Below are positions 61,153-64,000 of a stretch of 64,000 nucleotides of DNA, one piece after another. The notes under the pieces were generated by a model. That model did no database searches, was not told the DNA's origin, and was given only the letters and a program-made list of their open reading frames with translations. The stretch's first letter is position 1. Every line of letters begins with the position of its first letter. Both the position numbers and the translations under genes were made by a program. The stretch spans positions 744,001 to 808,000 of the forward strand of contig NZ_CP107930.1 in NCBI RefSeq assembly GCF_036021035.1. The letters run 5' to 3'. This DNA comes from Kineococcus sp. NBC_00420. Its GTDB lineage: Bacteria; Actinomycetota; Actinomycetes; Actinomycetales; Kineococcaceae.

Positions 61153-63182
61153 TCGATCTCCTCGCTGGGGGCGGGACCGAAGGTTCCCCGCCGCACGACC
61201 CCGGGGGCGGCACGTTCGACGCGGTCCTCCAAGCCCTCGGAACTGCTGAGCTGCCACGGGACGCTGGCGACCATCACCCCGGGCTGGTAGCGCAACCGGG
61301 CGCGCAGGCGCAACGCCGACTGGTTGTGCAGCAACGTCTCCCACCAGTGGCCCACGACGTACTCGGGCACGTAGACGACGACGAGGTCGCGCGGGTACCG
61401 CTGGCGCAGCGCCTTGACGTGGTCGACGACGGGCCGGGTGATCTCGCGGTACGGGGAGTCCAGCACGGTCAGCGGGATCGGGATCCCCATCTCCTCCCAC
61501 CGCTTCTGCAGCGCCGCGCTCTCCTCCGGTTCGACGGCCACCGTCACGGCCTGCAGCTCCGTGGGTTTGGCGGCCCGGGCGAAGGCCAGCGCCCGCAGCG
61601 TCGGCTTGTGGATCTTCGACACGAGCACGACGCTGCGCACCCCCGTCGGCAGCGCCTTCGGCTTGGAGTCCGGGCCGATCTCGAGCTCCCGGCTCACCGA
61701 GGTGTAGTGGCGACGGATGAGCTTCATGTTCACGAACACGATCACCATGGCGAGGATCGCGATCCAGGCGCCCTGGGTGAACTTCGTCAGCAGCACGATG
61801 ATCAGGACGAGACCGGTCAGCCCGAGGCCGATGCTGTTGATGACGCGCGAACGCTTCATCGAGGAACGCTTCGCCGGGTCGGTCTCCGACTTCAGGTGCC
61901 GGGTCCAGTGCCGGATCATGCCGGTCTGGCTCATCGTGAAGGAGACGAACACCCCGACGATGTAGAGCTGGATCAGCCGCGTGACCTCGGCGTCGAAGGC
62001 CACGACGAGCACGATCGCGGTGAGCGCGAGAGCGATGATCCCGTTGGAGAACGCGAGCCGGTCGCCGCGGGTGTGCAGCTGCTTGGGCAGGAAACCGTCG
62101 CGGGCCAGGATCGAGGCGAGGACCGGGAACCCGTTGAAGGCGGTGTTCGCGGCCAGCACCAGGATCACGCCGGTCGCGGCCGTCACCAGGTAGAACGCGA
62201 CCGGGAAGTGGTCGAAGACCGTCGCCGCGAGCTGCCCGATCACCGGGTCCTGGACGTAGGAGCCCCCCACGGGGACGCCGTTGCGCAGCAGTTGGGTGGC
62301 GGGGTCCTCCGCGAAGCGGATCCCCGTCAGCCGGGCCAGCGCGATGATGCTGACGAGCATCGTGACGCTGGTCAGGCCGAGGAGCAGGAGCGTCGTCGCC
62401 GCGTTCTTGCTCTTGGGCTTCTCGAAGGCGGGGACACCGTTGCTGATGGCCTCCACCCCGGTGAGGGCGGCCGCCCCGGACGAGAACGCCCGCAGGACGA
62501 GGAACGCCCCCGCGACGCTGGTCAGGCCCCCGGAGATGTGGTGCTCGGCGGTCAGGTCCAGCTGGGCGCTCGGCGCGTCGGGCAGGTCCCCGAACAGCAG
62601 CCGGGCGAAGCCCCAGATCGCCATCCCGAGGATCGAGAACATGAAGATGTAGGTCGGGATCGCGAAGGCGGCGCCACTCTCACGCAGTCCGCGCAGGTTG
62701 GCCGTCATCAGCAGCAGCACCAGCACGACCGCGAAGAGCGCCTCGTGCCCGCGCAGAGCGGGGATCGCGGCGGCGGCGTACTGCGCGCCCGAGGAGATCG
62801 AGACCGCCACCGTGAGGACGTAGTCCACCAGGAGCGCGCTGCCGACCGTCAGGCCGGCGTTGGGGCCGAGGTTGACGGTCGCGACCTCGTAGTCGCCTCC
62901 CCCGGAGGGGTAGGCGTGGACGTTCTGGCGGTAGGAGGCGACGACCACCACCATGACCAGCACGACGGCCGCCGCGATCCACGGTGAGAACGCGTAGGCC
63001 GCGATCCCCGCGATCGAGAGGGTCAGGAAGATCTCGTCCGGTGCGTAGGCGACCGAGCTGAGGGCGTCGGAGGCGAACACGGGCAAGGCGATGCGTTTGG
63101 GGAGCAGGGTCTCGGACAGTCGTTCGCTGCGGAACGGCCGCCCCACCAGTACGCGCTTGATCGCGTCCGTCACAGAGGGCAC
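61149..63182 (-). CDS. APC family permease, likely potassium or amino-acid transporter
   Basis: A 677-residue protein. Residues ~30-470 form about 12 membrane helices (ALPVFASDALSSVAYAPDEI, YPSGGGDYEVATVNLGPNAG and others). A cytosolic ~190-residue C-terminal domain (VVLVSKIHKPTLRALAFARA) resembles a universal-stress or KtrA-like fold. The layout matches actinobacterial APC proteins related to KimA potassium importers. It is divergent from two TrkA genes, supporting K+ transport. GTG 63182 lies 8 bases after TAGCAT. The stop overlaps the methyltransferase gene. Confidence 0.88.
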   Translation of the reverse strand: MPSVTDAIKRVLVGRPFRSERLSETLLPKRIALPVFASDALSSVAYAPDEIFLTLSIAGIAAYAFSPWIAAAVVLVMVVVVASYRQNVHAYPSGGGDYEVATVNLGPNAGLTVGSALLVDYVLTVAVSISSGAQYAAAAIPALRGHEALFAVVLVLLLMTANLRGLRESGAAFAIPTYIFMFSILGMAIWGFARLLFGDLPDAPSAQLDLTAEHHISGGLTSVAGAFLVLRAFSSGAAALTGVEAISNGVPAFEKPKSKNAATTLLLLGLTSVTMLVSIIALARLTGIRFAEDPATQLLRNGVPVGGSYVQDPVIGQLAATVFDHFPVAFYLVTAATGVILVLAANTAFNGFPVLASILARDGFLPKQLHTRGDRLAFSNGIIALALTAIVLVVAFDAEVTRLIQLYIVGVFVSFTMSQTGMIRHWTRHLKSETDPAKRSSMKRSRVINSIGLGLTGLVLIIVLLTKFTQGAWIAILAMVIVFVNMKLIRRHYTSVSRELEIGPDSKPKALPTGVRSVVLVSKIHKPTLRALAFARAAKPTELQAVTVAVEPEESAALQKRWEEMGIPIPLTVLDSPYREITRPVVDHVKALRQRYPRDLVVVYVPEYVVGHWWETLLHNQSALRLRARLRYQPGVMVASVPWQLSSSEGLEDRVERAAPGVVRRGTFGPAPSEEIE

Positions 63183-63190
63183 GTCTGGAG

Positions 63191-63196
63191 ATGCTA
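63191..63196 (-). promoter_or_regulatory. -10 box of the APC permease gene
   Basis: TAGCAT on the minus strand is 8 bases before GTG 63182. The transcript is likely leaderless. Confidence 0.45.
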
Positions 63197-63241
63197 GGCG
63201 GTGACCGGGTGTGCGCCGTGCTCGGAGCGCGCCCCAGGCGG

Positions 63242-63254
63242 TAGCGTCTGACCC
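63242..63254 (+). promoter_or_regulatory. Leaderless promoter element of the TrkA gene
   Basis: TAGCGT (63242-63247) is followed by seven bases and GTG 63255. It lies back to back with the divergent APC box. Confidence 0.5.
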
Positions 63255-63920
63255 GTGCACTTCGTGATCATGGGCTGTGGCCGGGTGGGGTCGAGCTTGG
63301 CCCTCACCGTCGAGCAGCGGGGCCACAGCGTCGCGGTCATCGACCAGAACGCCGACGCCTTCCGCCGACTGGGCCCGACCTTCGCCGGGCGCAGGGTGAC
63401 CGGCGTCGGCTTCGACCACGACACCCTGGTCGAGGCCGGCATCCACGAGGCCGGCGCCTTCGCCGCGGTGTCCTCGGGGGACAACTCCAACATCCTCGCC
63501 GCGCGTGTCGCCCGCGAGAAGTTCGACGTCGACAACGTCGTCGCCCGCATCTACGACCCGGGCCGCGCCGAGATCTACCAGCGTCTCGGCATCCCCACCA
63601 TCGCCACCGTCCGCTGGACGGCGGACCAGGTCCTGCGCCGGCTCGTGCCCCAGGGGGCGCTGAGCGAGTTCCGCGACCCCTCGGGTCGCGTCGTGCTCAT
63701 CGAGACGCCCGTGCACGAGGACTGGACCGGGAAGCCGCTCTCGGCCCTGGAGGCTGCGGCCGGGGTGCGCGTCGCCTACGTGACGCGGCTGGGCCAGGGG
63801 GTCGTCCCGACCCGCGGCATGGCCTACCAGGACGGCGACATCGTCCACGTGGTCGTCGCCGACGAACGACAGCCGCAGGCGACCGCCGTGCTCGCCGCGG
63901 CACCGGAGGAGGGTTCCTGA
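63255..63920 (+). CDS. TrkA family potassium-uptake regulatory protein (CeoB-like)
   Basis: A 221-residue RCK protein. The RCK-N Rossmann motif is MHFVIMGCGRVGSSLALTVE and DNSNILAARVAREKF follows. A C-terminal RCK_C domain (about 135-210) binds ligand. It gates or regulates a K+ transporter in response to NAD(H) or nucleotide; the divergent APC permease is the probable partner. The next gene begins at its last base (TGATG overlap), encoding a second TrkA, as in the CeoBC pair. No ribosome site; TAGCGT box is seven bases upstream. Confidence 0.93.
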   Translation: MHFVIMGCGRVGSSLALTVEQRGHSVAVIDQNADAFRRLGPTFAGRRVTGVGFDHDTLVEAGIHEAGAFAAVSSGDNSNILAARVAREKFDVDNVVARIYDPGRAEIYQRLGIPTIATVRWTADQVLRRLVPQGALSEFRDPSGRVVLIETPVHEDWTGKPLSALEAAAGVRVAYVTRLGQGVVPTRGMAYQDGDIVHVVVADERQPQATAVLAAAPEEGS

Positions 63921-64000
63921 TGCGCGTCGTCATCGCCGGCGCCGGGATCGTCGGCCGGTCCATCGCCCGAGAACTGCTCGGCAACGGTCACCGGGTGCTG
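63920..64000 (+). CDS. Second TrkA family protein (partial, runs off the window)
   Basis: ATG 63920 overlaps the previous stop by one base. The 27 visible codons begin RVVIAGAGIVGRSIARELLG, the Rossmann motif of RCK proteins. This is the CeoC-like partner of the gene before it; the remainder is beyond the window. Confidence 0.85.
   Translation, partial: MRVVIAGAGIVGRSIARELLGNGHRVL

Overview
The window comes from a very GC-rich actinobacterium. Third codon positions are almost always G or C, GTG starts are common, a WhiB regulator is present, and genes often overlap by 4 bases (GTGA or ATGA). A chemoreceptor, a GGDEF-EAL protein and two sigma-28-like promoters point to a motile member such as Kineococcus or a relative. 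That genus assignment is inference from gene content only.

Region 1 (1-9.7 kb) holds a ROK sugar kinase, a frameshifted NhaA antiporter, two gene remnants, a CPA1 Na+/H+ antiporter, a GH15 glucoamylase/trehalase-like enzyme, and an MscS channel coupled to a DUF2254 membrane protein. Region 2 (9.8-22 kb) holds a PAS-GAF-SpoIIE phosphatase, a WhiB protein, and a Tat-exported ferritin-like protein followed by a cell-wall-binding-repeat protein. It also has a fossil chemoreceptor piece, a DoxX-like protein with a transposase-type HTH tail, an SDR-type protein, an intact chemoreceptor with a sigma-28-like promoter, a DUF6518 protein, a methyltransferase and one decayed gene.

Region 3 (22-29.8 kb) is the most unusual part. 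Six minus-strand genes, most joined by 4-bp overlaps, encode an HD-like protein, a Gfo/Idh/MocA oxidoreductase, a zinc-ribbon MBL hydrolase, a YcaO protein, a GT4 glycosyltransferase and a PIG-L deacetylase. A sugar-phosphate isomerase-like TIM barrel is transcribed divergently. I read this as an uncharacterised biosynthetic or modification cluster with no visible precursor peptide. Next to it (29.8-36.6 kb) is a nitrogen-compound set: agmatine deiminase, a fused APH kinase/class-III aminotransferase, an amidase, and a divergent TetR regulator with a clear operator.

Region 4 (36.6-46.4 kb) contains several regulator/target pairs with visible AT-rich palindromes: MarR/FAD monooxygenase, ArsR/MFS and TetR/FMN reductase. 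It also has NAD synthetase and small hypotheticals. Region 5 (44.6-48.7 kb) is a signalling operon: GGDEF-EAL, HDOD, an anti-sigma-type ATPase and an acetyltransferase, preceded by a sigma-28-like promoter. Region 6 (48.8-64 kb) has a Tat-exported phosphoesterase with a LamG-like domain, an MFS protein, a GT-C glycosyltransferase, aconitase, two DUF202 proteins, a pair of small proteins, a TRAM/RumA-type RNA methyltransferase, an APC permease and two TrkA proteins. The second TrkA runs off the window.

Several genes look leaderless, with a TANNNT box 6-8 bases before a GTG. No tRNA, rRNA, CRISPR array or intact insertion sequence was seen.
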